Shown piece by piece: positions 27,447 through 33,505 of a stretch of 33,505 nucleotides of DNA (within the stretch, counting starts at the first letter, position 1; each line of letters begins with the position of its first letter). Made by a program: the position numbers and the translations under genes. The DNA comes from Streptomyces atriruber (lineage in GTDB: Bacteria > Actinomycetota > Actinomycetes > Streptomycetales > Streptomycetaceae). The DNA is taken from NCBI RefSeq assembly GCF_001418325.1, contig NZ_LIPN01000110.1, forward strand, positions 1-33,505, written 5' to 3'. The notes below the pieces were generated by a model that ran no database searches, was not told the origin of the DNA, and saw only the letters and a program-made list of their open reading frames with translations.

Positions 27447-27931
27447 GCCGAGAGGGCCGCCGCGAGCCCGGCGAGCGCTACTTCGCCGGGCTGGACCGCG
27501 ACCGCGCGGAGCGGGAGCGCGTGACCGAGGAGGCGGAGCGCGCGTACACCAAGGACCTCGGTGCGGTGCGCGTGATCTCGATGGTGCCCCCGCTCCTCTA
27601 CTGCGCCTCGATGATCGCGGGCGCCGCCTCGGAGGACGTCGCGCTGTTCGTCCATCGGTACGTCCTGGGACCCGCGGTCGTCGTCGCCACGGCCTTCGTG
27701 ATCGGGCTGATCGTGAAGTACGAGCGCTCGCCCCAGCGCGACTTCGGGATTCCGGTGGTGGTCTACGGCGCGGCTCTCCTGAACGGCCTGACCGGCTTCG
27801 TCACCGGGTCGGTGGGCTACGTACTCGTGCCGCTCGCGGCGCCGCTCATCCAGTGGGCGTTGCCCAAGTTCCGCGCCTTCCGCGCCCACGCCCACGCCCA
27901 CGTCCGCGCCCGCAAGGAGCGAGAGCCATGA
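27443..27931 (+). CDS. Cassette 3: small membrane protein
   Basis: The 162-residue product has a charged N-terminal helix (about 1-40, RERVTEEAERAYTKDL) and about four membrane helices, then a basic tail containing a His-Ala repeat (HAHAHAHV), close to the DNA repeat gcccac. It starts with GTG 27443, overlapping the effector stop by four bases, and its own stop overlaps the D gene by four bases. It holds the same slot as the cassette 2 and 4 membrane proteins, but only topology is shared. Function is unknown. Confidence 0.65.
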   Translation: MSREGRREPGERYFAGLDRDRAERERVTEEAERAYTKDLGAVRVISMVPPLLYCASMIAGAASEDVALFVHRYVLGPAVVVATAFVIGLIVKYERSPQRDFGIPVVVYGAALLNGLTGFVTGSVGYVLVPLAAPLIQWALPKFRAFRAHAHAHVRARKEREP

Positions 27932-28644
27932 CCGACCGCACCACCGCCGCTCCCCGCGGTTACCAGCTGATCCTGCCGCCCGAGTGGGCCCGCATACCGA
28001 TGCGGACGGGCACCGACGAAGCGATCCGCGCCCTCGTCGACGACGCCTTCGCCACGCTGCCCGCGGACGCGCCGCGGGACAAGGTCGGGCCGTACCGGCG
28101 CGAGCTGGAGCGGCGTCTGAAGAACGCCGTGAAGGAGGCCCGCAAGGCCGAGGCGCTCGACCTCTACCTCCCGGTCGAGCGCATGCACGGCATCGCCGTC
28201 CCCGCGTCGATCGTCGTCTCGGAGATGCGGTTCCCGGACGAGGTCGCCGTCGACCCCTCGGCCGTGTCGCGCCGCCTGCTCGAAGCGCCGGGCCGGGCGG
28301 GCGAGGCCACCGCCGTGGAGGTCGACGGCGTCCGCGCGGTCCGCACGGAACGCACGGTCGCCGCCGGGGAGCCGGGCGGCGGCGAGCTCGACTCGCGCCG
28401 CGTGGACTACGTGTTTCCGGTGCCGGGCGATCCCGGGCGCTGGCTCGGCGTCGTGTTCTCCACGCTCGGAGTGGGGGAGCCCGCAGACGCCGCAGACGCT
28501 GGGGACGCGGGGGGTGCAGAAGGTGCAGAAGGTACAGGGGATACGGGTGTTGCGGACCTCGCCGAGTACACCGACCAGTACACCGACCTCTTCGTGGAAC
28601 TGTTCGACGCAATGATGAGTACCTTCCGATGGAGTCGCTCGTGA
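27928..28644 (+). CDS. Cassette 3: D-family protein (Mog1/PsbP-like pattern)
   Basis: The 238-residue product matches the cassette 2 copy closely (GYQLILPPEWARIPM at 11-25, DLYLPVERMHG at 78-88) and ends VELFDAMMSTFRWSRS. It is about 30 residues longer because of an acidic, low-complexity insert before the last helix (about 190-220, rich in Ala-Asp-Gly and with EYTDQYTDLF), encoded by imperfect repeats at about 28480-28590. Start and stop both overlap their neighbours by four bases. Soluble and cytoplasmic by sequence. Confidence 0.7.
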   Translation: MTDRTTAAPRGYQLILPPEWARIPMRTGTDEAIRALVDDAFATLPADAPRDKVGPYRRELERRLKNAVKEARKAEALDLYLPVERMHGIAVPASIVVSEMRFPDEVAVDPSAVSRRLLEAPGRAGEATAVEVDGVRAVRTERTVAAGEPGGGELDSRRVDYVFPVPGDPGRWLGVVFSTLGVGEPADAADAGDAGGAEGAEGTGDTGVADLAEYTDQYTDLFVELFDAMMSTFRWSRS

Positions 28645-29237
28645 GCTGGCCGCATGTGGACTACGACACCGATCTGTGGATGCAGATCCCGAACTCCTGG
28701 GCGGGCACTCCGTGGAAGGGTCCCAAGGAGTGGGGCCGCGATCTCGCCGGGGCGTGGTGGGACGAGAGCGAACTGGAGGGGACCCGCAAGGACCTCAAGG
28801 TCCTGGCCGCGACGCTGCGCTCGTGCGCGGAGCGCTTCCCGCTGAGCCACCCCGAGTTCGACGTCTACCTCCACCTGCCCGACCCGCGTCTGATGCCGCT
28901 GCCGGTGTACGTCGCCTCCATCGAGGCGGACGGCGACCGCGAGGAGAGTCTGCGGGCCCTGGTCACCACGGACGACCCGGCCCTCGTGGAGAAGCCGATC
29001 GTGGAGGACTTCACCACCGGGCCGCTCGGCGCGGGCCTGCGCTCCCTGCGCTACACGCAGTTGGAGCAGGCGGACGGCGGCACCATCGTCGCGGGCGTGC
29101 GGTACGCCTGGCGCCACGAGGCGACCGGCTGCGACGTCCTGGTCATCGTGTCCGCGCCCGACCCGCGCCGGGTGCTGGGCGCCATGGACGACCTGGACGA
29201 CTTCGTACGACGGATCAGCCTGCCGGATCCGTCGTGA
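28641..29237 (+). CDS. Cassette 3: C-family soluble protein
   Basis: The 198-residue product shares with the other C proteins the tryptophan-rich N-terminus (DLWMQIPNSWAG, WGRDLAGAWWDES), a beta segment DVYLHLPDPRLMPLPVYVAS, GLRSLRYTQ and VRYAWRHEATGCDVLVIV, closing with a helix DLDDFVRRI. GTG 28641 overlaps the D stop by four bases; an in-frame ATG 12 bases earlier is also possible. It is the last gene of cassette 3 and meets cassette 4 tail to tail. Confidence 0.7.
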   Translation: MSWPHVDYDTDLWMQIPNSWAGTPWKGPKEWGRDLAGAWWDESELEGTRKDLKVLAATLRSCAERFPLSHPEFDVYLHLPDPRLMPLPVYVASIEADGDREESLRALVTTDDPALVEKPIVEDFTTGPLGAGLRSLRYTQLEQADGGTIVAGVRYAWRHEATGCDVLVIVSAPDPRRVLGAMDDLDDFVRRISLPDPS

Positions 29238-29311
29238 GCCCAGGACCTCGGGGCGCCCAGGACCTCGGGGTGCTCAGGTGCTCAGGGTGCTCAGGTGCTC
29301 AGGGCGCCCAG
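29238..29311. repeat. Tandem repeats at the meeting point of cassettes 3 and 4
   Basis: Two copies of GCCCAGGACCTCGGGG are followed by four copies of an 8-9 base TGCTCAGG(G) unit and then GCGCCCAG. The block fills the 61-base gap between the convergent stops and runs into the last codons of the cassette 4 C gene. No clear terminator is seen. Confidence 0.75.
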
Positions 29312-29916
29312 ACGCTCAGGGAGCGGGCCAGGTTCTCCAGGTCCTCCGCCGCCCGCATGACGTGCGCGATGTCCTCGGAGGCCGTCCAGATGACGACGTC
29401 CGCGCCGTGCTCCTCGACCTGCCACGCGTAGCGCACGCAGGCCAGCAGGTGCGGGGAGTCCTCCTGCGGGATGTAGCGGAAGGTGGTCATGCCCTTGCCG
29501 AGGCTGCCGGACTTGAAGGGCTTGACGACCGGCGGCTCGACGGCGTTCTTGTCGTCCGCCTCGGTGAGGGCACGGAGGGTCTCCTCGCGGGGGCCCGCGG
29601 CCGGTCCGATCGCCGCGCAGACGGGGAGCGGGACGTCGGCCGGGTGGTCGAGGTGGAGGAAGAGCCAGTGGTCCGAGCCGGGCGGGGCGAGGGACTCGGC
29701 GGTGCGCATCAGGGTGCCTGCGACGAAGTCGACGCCGTTGGGGCCGGGGTCGAGGTCGCTGTCCGTCCAGAGGTCCTCGGCGACCTCCCGGGACCAGGCC
29801 GCGATGTCGTCCCACTCGGGGAAGGGTGCCGCGCGGCCGGTGCGGGGCGGGACCATGACCCATGCGTCGTCGTCGACGTCCTCGATGTCGAGGATCGGCC
29901 AGAACAGTTCACTCAT
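29299..29916 (-). CDS. Cassette 4: C-family soluble protein
   Basis: The 205-residue product has the C-family pattern: WSREVAEDLWTDSDLD near the N-terminus, HWLFLHLDHPADVPLPVCAA, GMTTFRYIP, VRYAWQVEEHGADVVIWTA and a final helix AEDLENLARSL. ATG 29916 overlaps the D stop by four bases; the longer frame to 30504 is a shadow. Its last codons run into the tandem-repeat block, so the C-terminus (SVWAP) may vary between strains. Confidence 0.7.
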   Translation of the reverse strand: MSELFWPILDIEDVDDDAWVMVPPRTGRAAPFPEWDDIAAWSREVAEDLWTDSDLDPGPNGVDFVAGTLMRTAESLAPPGSDHWLFLHLDHPADVPLPVCAAIGPAAGPREETLRALTEADDKNAVEPPVVKPFKSGSLGKGMTTFRYIPQEDSPHLLACVRYAWQVEEHGADVVIWTASEDIAHVMRAAEDLENLARSLSVWAP

Positions 29917-30605
29917 GCTCGACTCCAGCGGAAGTTCGCCATCACCGCGTCGAACCATTCGACGAGCGCTTCGGCCAGCTCGTCGCGCGGATCCCCGCCG
30001 CCGACCGTCGAGAACGCGGCGACGAACCAGCGGTTCGGGTCGCCCGGCACGGACAGGATGTACTCGACGCGCCGCGAGCCGAGCTCGGCGCCCTTGGCCG
30101 GGGCGGCCTCGGCGACGTGCTCGCGCCGCACCGCCAGCGCCCCGTCGATGTCGCCCGAGCTCAGATCGGCGTCCTCGACACCGTCCCGCGCCAGCAACTG
30201 CACGGCCACCTCGCTCGGTTCGGCCGGGGGCTCCTGTGCCCCGGCGCGCCGCGGAAGGAGCGATTCGGAGACCAGGATCGAGGCGCCGAGGTTGAAGTCG
30301 CCCATGGGCTTCACCGGCAGATAGAGGTCCAGGCCATTGCCCTTCTGGGCCTCGGCGACGGACGCGCGGAAGCGGCGTTCCATCTCCCGCTTGTACGGGC
30401 CGATCCTGTCCTGCGGGGCGTCGGCGGGGATGCGGGCGTAGGCCTCGTCCAGGATGCGGCGCACGGCGTCCTCCGTGCCGTGGCGCAGCGGGACCTGGGC
30501 CCATTCGGCGGGCAGGAGCATGCGGTAGCCGGTGGGCGGCAGCTCCACGGCTGAGTCGTCGGCGGGCTCGGGGGAGCCGGCCGGACGGGGCTGGTCAGGC
30601 AGCAC
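29913..30605 (-). CDS. Cassette 4: D-family protein (Mog1/PsbP-like pattern)
   Basis: The 230-residue product carries GYRMLLPAEWAQVPL (26-40), a DLYLPVKPMGD block and the ending VEWFDAVMANFRWSRA. It has about 15 extra proline-rich residues at the N-terminus compared with the cassette 2 and 3 copies. GTG 30605 overlaps the end of the membrane gene by 11 bases; a GTG at 30548 would remove the extra residues but has no ribosome site. Candidate chaperone or immunity factor, as for the other D proteins. Confidence 0.7.
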   Translation of the reverse strand: MLPDQPRPAGSPEPADDSAVELPPTGYRMLLPAEWAQVPLRHGTEDAVRRILDEAYARIPADAPQDRIGPYKREMERRFRASVAEAQKGNGLDLYLPVKPMGDFNLGASILVSESLLPRRAGAQEPPAEPSEVAVQLLARDGVEDADLSSGDIDGALAVRREHVAEAAPAKGAELGSRRVEYILSVPGDPNRWFVAAFSTVGGGDPRDELAEALVEWFDAVMANFRWSRA

Positions 30606-31029
30606 TTGGTTGTTCCTTGCGGTTGAGGTGCCACATCCCGGCGAAACCGGCGAGGGACGCGGCGACGGCGATCCAGAGCACCCGGACGTCCTGGCCGAGG
30701 GCGAAGGCCAGTGCGTAGAGGAAGTAGAAGGCGAGCGCGATCCGCAGGAGCGAGCGCTCGCCCGCCAGCTTCTTCCAGTCCTCCGGGCCCCGCGCCAGCC
30801 AGATCAGCAGGCCCGGGGTGAGCGAGCAGAGCGCCCACTCCCACGTCGGCGACGGCAGCAGTTCCTCGTCGAAGAAGTCCTTGGTCGCGGGGGTGGCGAA
30901 CATGCGGAGCAGGGCCAGCACGAAGATCCACCGGAAGGCGGCGACACCGATCGTCAGGCGCCGGTCGCGCCGGTCGCGCCGGTCGCGCTGGTCGGGGCGG
31001 TCGTGGCGGTCGGCGTTCCGCGTCACCAT
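30595..31029 (-). CDS. Cassette 4: small membrane protein
   Basis: The 144-residue product opens with a repetitive basic-acidic stretch of Arg-Asp-Arg units (about 7-24) encoded by a 9-base DNA repeat, followed by about four membrane helices and a short charged tail. ATG 31029 and GTG 31026 are adjacent in-frame starts; the GTG gives the usual four-base overlap with the effector stop. Family unknown; same position as the membrane proteins of cassettes 2 and 3. Confidence 0.65.
   Translation of the reverse strand: MVTRNADRHDRPDQRDRRDRRDRRLTIGVAAFRWIFVLALLRMFATPATKDFFDEELLPSPTWEWALCSLTPGLLIWLARGPEDWKKLAGERSLLRIALAFYFLYALAFALGQDVRVLWIAVAASLAGFAGMWHLNRKEQPSAA
30959..31017. repeat. 9-base tandem repeat encoding Arg-Asp-Arg units
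   Basis: A GCGCCGGTC-type 9-base unit is repeated about five to six times with small changes, in frame, inside the N-terminus of the cassette 4 membrane gene. Because the unit is a multiple of three, slippage would change length without breaking the gene. Confidence 0.7.
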
Positions 31030-32378
31030 CGCGACGTCCCCGGCACCGGCGTGGTCATCCGGTCCTTCATCCGGCTGTACTCGCCGTCCGAGACCGCGTC
31101 GCCGCTCTTGTCGGCGGCGTCGAGCCCGGTGCCGACCGCCCAGGACCCACGGAGCGCGTCCTTCTGGCGCGCGGCCTCGCGGGCGTTGTCCGCCAGCTTG
31201 GTGTTGTCCGGGTAGGTGTCACGCCACTTGTTGATGTCCTTCACCTGCTTGCCGAGCTGGGCGTCGCCGAGAGCACCGGCCTTTTCCTGCGCGGTGATCT
31301 GGGGCATCTCGGCGTCGCGCACCTCGTCGCCCGCCTTCTTGCCCGCCGTGCGGTTCTTCTGTTCCATCTTGAGGCGGCGCGCACGGTTCTTCTGGCGGTC
31401 GCCGCCCGACCGGCCGCCGCCCTTCTTCTCGCCCTTGGCCGCGTTCTTCATGGCGTTCTTGCGGGTCGCCGCGGCGCTGGACTCGGCACCTTCCTTGGCC
31501 ACTCCCGCCGCCGTTTTGCGGGAGCTCTGCTGCAGCATCTTGATGGCCTTGGCGGCCTTCACGCCGTTCCGCGCCATTTTGAGCGCGCCGATGTCCATGA
31601 CGACGTCGAACCACGATCCGTTGCCTGTCGCCGCTTGGACCAGGTGGGCCACGGCGACGATGGCGGTCAGGACGAGGGCGATGACGCCGAGCGCCGGGAA
31701 GAACATGGCGGCGATGCCCACGATGGTGGCGGCCCAGCTCAGAATGTCGGCCCAGTCACCGATCCAGTCGGCGTCGGCGACCCAGGCCTTGATGTCGTTC
31801 CACCAACTGTCTTCCATGTCGTCGTCGATGGACTTGCGGATCTTGCCCGCGTAATGGCTCGCGCGCTCGTCGTAGTCACCGGCCGCGGAGTTCAGCCGTC
31901 CGCGGGCGTCCGACAGATCCTCCTTGGCCTTCTTCAGGGCGGGATCCTCGGAGTCGGAATCCTTGTCGCCCTTCTTGTCCTTCTCGTCGCCGTCCTTGGC
32001 CTTCTTGTCGGAGTCCGGCTTGTTCTCGTGGGCGTCGATGATGCGCTGGGCGTCCTTGGCGTCACCGAGCGCCTTGTCGGCCCGCTTCTGGAACCCTTCG
32101 AGATCGTCGGCCCAGCCGGAGAGATGGCCCTTCACCTCGCGATAGCGGTCCTCCGCCTCGTCGAGCTTGCGGCCCAGGGCACGGGAGTCCTCGCCGAGTT
32201 TCTCCGCGTACTTGCCCTTGAGGTTGTCCGCGTCGGCCATCGCATTGAGCGCCTCGGCCTGCGTGCGCAGGTACTCGGCGATCGTCTTCATGTGCTTGAC
32301 CTGCTCGCGCACCGTCACCGGGTCGCCCGGTACGGGGTCGCTCTCGCGCAGTGGTTGCCAGTCCTTGGGCCGTGCCAT
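31023..32378 (-). CDS. Cassette 4: putative T7SS-exported effector with membrane hairpin
   Basis: The 451-residue product starts MARPKDWQPLRESDPVPGDP, then has NLKGKYAEKL (52-61), a coiled coil with a very acidic-basic stretch (about 118-150, Asp-Lys-rich), SWWNDIKAWV (191-200), a membrane hairpin (about 212-246) and GNGSWFDV. The C-terminal half is lysine-alanine rich with a GGGRSGGDR linker; it ends GTSRW, like the W-ended tails of cassettes 2 and 3. No enzyme motif is recognised. ATG 32378 has a GGGGG string eight bases upstream. It is preceded by a 20-base tandem repeat and overlaps the membrane gene downstream. Confidence 0.65.
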   Translation of the reverse strand: MARPKDWQPLRESDPVPGDPVTVREQVKHMKTIAEYLRTQAEALNAMADADNLKGKYAEKLGEDSRALGRKLDEAEDRYREVKGHLSGWADDLEGFQKRADKALGDAKDAQRIIDAHENKPDSDKKAKDGDEKDKKGDKDSDSEDPALKKAKEDLSDARGRLNSAAGDYDERASHYAGKIRKSIDDDMEDSWWNDIKAWVADADWIGDWADILSWAATIVGIAAMFFPALGVIALVLTAIVAVAHLVQAATGNGSWFDVVMDIGALKMARNGVKAAKAIKMLQQSSRKTAAGVAKEGAESSAAATRKNAMKNAAKGEKKGGGRSGGDRQKNRARRLKMEQKNRTAGKKAGDEVRDAEMPQITAQEKAGALGDAQLGKQVKDINKWRDTYPDNTKLADNAREAARQKDALRGSWAVGTGLDAADKSGDAVSDGEYSRMKDRMTTPVPGTSRW

Positions 32379-32390
32379 TTCCTAATCCCC

Positions 32391-32460
32391 CGAATGAACC
32401 TGAATGAGCCCGAGCGAGCCTGAATGAGCCCGAGCGGGCCTGAATGAGCCCGGATAAAGC
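32391..32460. repeat. 20-base tandem repeat between the cassette 4 partner and effector genes
   Basis: TGAATGAGCCCGAGCGAGCC at 32401-32420 is repeated with one change at 32421-32440 and partly at 32441-32460, with a related GAATGAACC before it. It lies in the 111-base gap just upstream of the effector start, where the other cassettes have at most two bases. It may change translation coupling between the two genes. Confidence 0.8.
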
Positions 32461-32489
32461 CGAACGATCCTGAACGCCCCGAGTCGGCG

Positions 32490-32786
32490 CTACTTGTCCT
32501 TCTTCTTGCCCGTCTTCGACAACTGGTCCTCCAGCTTCTGGAACGCGTCCCGCGTGTTCTCGACCATCTTCCCTACCTCGTCGAGGGATTCGAGAAGGCG
32601 TTTGCGGTTCTTGTCCCAGTTGTCCACGAAGTCGCCCATCGCGTCCTTGATGTCGGGCGCGCCGACCGCGGTCTTGATGCTGTCCTTCCATTCACCGAGA
32701 TTCCTGAACTCTTTCTCGATGGCACTGAGTTGGCTGGCCGACTTGTTGAGCAGCTGGAAGTCGACGACCAGGTCCGATCCGGACAT
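32490..32786 (-). CDS. Cassette 4: WXG-like small helical partner protein
   Basis: The 98-residue product aligns without gaps with the other two partners: FVDNWDKNR at 53-61 and FQKLE at 82-86 in place of the Y-x-x-x-D/E signal. It begins MSGSDLVVDF and ends in a GKKKDK tail. ATG 32786 has GGGGAGA just upstream; the longer frame from 32873 only reads through a 9-base repeat. It is the first gene of cassette 4. Confidence 0.75.
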   Translation of the reverse strand: MSGSDLVVDFQLLNKSASQLSAIEKEFRNLGEWKDSIKTAVGAPDIKDAMGDFVDNWDKNRKRLLESLDEVGKMVENTRDAFQKLEDQLSKTGKKKDK

Positions 32787-32807
32787 GTCTCCCCGTTCTC
32801 GCCGTTC

Positions 32808-32850
32808 TTGCGATGCTTGCCGAGCTTGCCGCGCTTGCCGGATTTGCGTC
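32808..32850. repeat. 9-base tandem repeat upstream of cassette 4
   Basis: Four to five imperfect copies of a GCTTGCCGN 9-base unit lie just upstream of the cassette 4 partner gene, in its presumed leader. The surrounding gap (32787-33062) holds no gene; an AT-richer part at 32876-32935 is the likely promoter area, but I cannot place -35 and -10 with confidence. Confidence 0.65.
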
Positions 32851-32995
32851 TGATTCCGGCCCCGTTGGCGCAATCCCTACGCTACCTATTCGGCGCGCCG
32901 CTTTGCGAGAGCACTACTTTGCCATGATCATCCTGCTTCGGCGGCGCCCGTTCTGTGGACGTCCTGGGGAAGTAAGGCCCGCGCGGCCCCGCGAG

Positions 32996-33070
32996 ATTCA
33001 GCCGCGCGCCTCCTCATGCCGCTGGATTCAGCCGCGCGGCCCTCATGCCTCCCCCGCTGGATTCAGCCGC
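32996..33070. repeat. Direct repeats duplicating the 3' end of the last gene
   Basis: ATTCAGCCGCGC begins at 32996, 33026 and 33061, each followed by related C-rich sequence and (first two) CTCATGCC and GCTGG. The copy at 33061 contains the stop codon of the minus-strand gene that enters from the right edge, so the gene's end has been copied twice downstream. Confidence 0.75.
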
Positions 33071-33505
33071 GCCGCCCCCGCGAGAAGTCCCCGCGCGCCA
33101 CCCGCCGCGCAAGCCCGTCCTCGGAGTCGTCGCCACCGTCACCGCCGTCACCGCCGTCGCCGCCGTGGCGGCCCCCGATGAGCGAGCCGTAGCCGGTCGC
33201 CGCCCACACGCTCGTGGCCGCGTCCACCTCGAAGTAGGGGAGGGGGACCCCGCCGGGCCCGGTCTGCGACGTATCGGTGAGGACCTCCGGAGCGCGGCGT
33301 TCGCGGACCGCGCGGGCGCAGTCGGTGCAGGGGGAGACCCGCAGCTGGTCACGGCGGCCCAGCGGGCGCCAGACGACGGTGCGGACGGCACGGCCGTGCA
33401 GGGGGTTGAAGAAGCAGAGGGGGAGCGGGTCCGGGGTGCCGTCCAGGGCGTCGCGGCCCTCCGTGACCAGGGCCAGGACCCCGGCCAGGTCGGGCAGGCC
33501 GCGCG
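33063..33505 (-). CDS. Unrecognised protein with Cys-x-x-Cys, C-terminal 146 residues (partial)
   Basis: The frame is open to the window edge, so the start is outside. Visible: CFFNPLHGRA with Cys30, then CTDC (Cys59 and Cys62 of the fragment), which could be a small metal-binding knuckle, a PYFEVD segment, and a Gly-Asp-rich run (about 114-126) encoded by a 9-base DNA repeat at about 33118-33176, before an arginine-rich end. I recall similar Streptomyces proteins of unknown function with a C-x-x-C after an N-P-L-H-G motif, but cannot name a family. The overlapping frame at 33014-33391 on the same strand is a shadow. Confidence 0.6.
   Translation of the reverse strand, partial: RGLPDLAGVLALVTEGRDALDGTPDPLPLCFFNPLHGRAVRTVVWRPLGRRDQLRVSPCTDCARAVRERRAPEVLTDTSQTGPGGVPLPYFEVDAATSVWAATGYGSLIGGRHGGDGGDGGDGGDDSEDGLARRVARGDFSRGRRG

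Noticed and set aside
32391..32460. Possible CRISPR-like array
   Set aside because: The 20-base units are directly adjacent with no spacers, and no cas gene is present.
33014..33391. 125-codon minus-strand frame near the right edge
   Set aside because: A shifted frame of the same strand gives a coherent protein with cysteine motifs and a proper stop at 33063; this frame is Arg-Ala-Pro-rich.

Overview
The window is chromosomal DNA of very high GC with the codon use, GTG starts, 4-base stop/start overlaps and leaderless-looking promoters of a Streptomyces. From memory, the order cold-shock protein, mqnA, Ser/Thr kinase, FtsK/SpoIIIE-type ATPase also occurs in the Streptomyces core chromosome; I could not check this here.

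Left part, 1-9.5 kb, metabolism and transport: the 3' end of an acyl-CoA synthetase; an azlCD branched-chain amino-acid exporter facing an XRE-cupin regulator across a compact set of inverted repeats; then an RpiR-type regulator facing a six-gene operon made of a C45 acyltransferase/hydrolase and a complete DppABCDF-type peptide ABC transporter. A strong hairpin ends the operon.

Middle part, 9.6-14.6 kb, housekeeping: cspA with a long structured leader, mqnA (futalosine menaquinone pathway), a lipoprotein esterase, a transmembrane Ser/Thr kinase and a small membrane protein.

Right part, 14.6-33 kb, type VII secretion (ESX/T7SS): a 1582-residue EccC with an FHA-like domain, a divergent WXG100-type protein, and then four copies or remnants of one cassette. 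A complete cassette encodes (i) a ~100-residue helical WXG-like partner, (ii) a 414-455-residue protein with a conserved DW-PL-DPVPG N-terminus, coiled coil and membrane hairpin, (iii) a small membrane protein, and (iv, v) two ~200-residue soluble proteins of two families, called D (starts with an F/Y-x-x-x-x-P-x-x-W pattern and ends F-D-x-x-x-x-T/N-F-R-W) and C (contains x-Y-A-W-x-x-E). Cassette 1 (+, 20.1-23.0 kb) lacks the membrane gene and has a divergent first soluble gene; cassette 2 (-, 23.4-25.3 kb) has lost its effector and partner; cassette 3 (+, 25.9-29.2 kb) and cassette 4 (-, 29.3-32.8 kb) are complete. They form two tail-to-tail pairs. Between cassettes 2 and 3 lies about 0.8 kb of gene pieces on both strands, and another remnant separates cassettes 1 and 2. 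Short tandem repeats cluster around cassette 4. The window ends inside an unrecognised gene.

My reading is that EccC drives secretion of the WXG-like partners and their large membrane-active partners, while the C and D proteins act in the cytoplasm as chaperones or immunity factors. The cassette layout is seen directly; the function is inferred.
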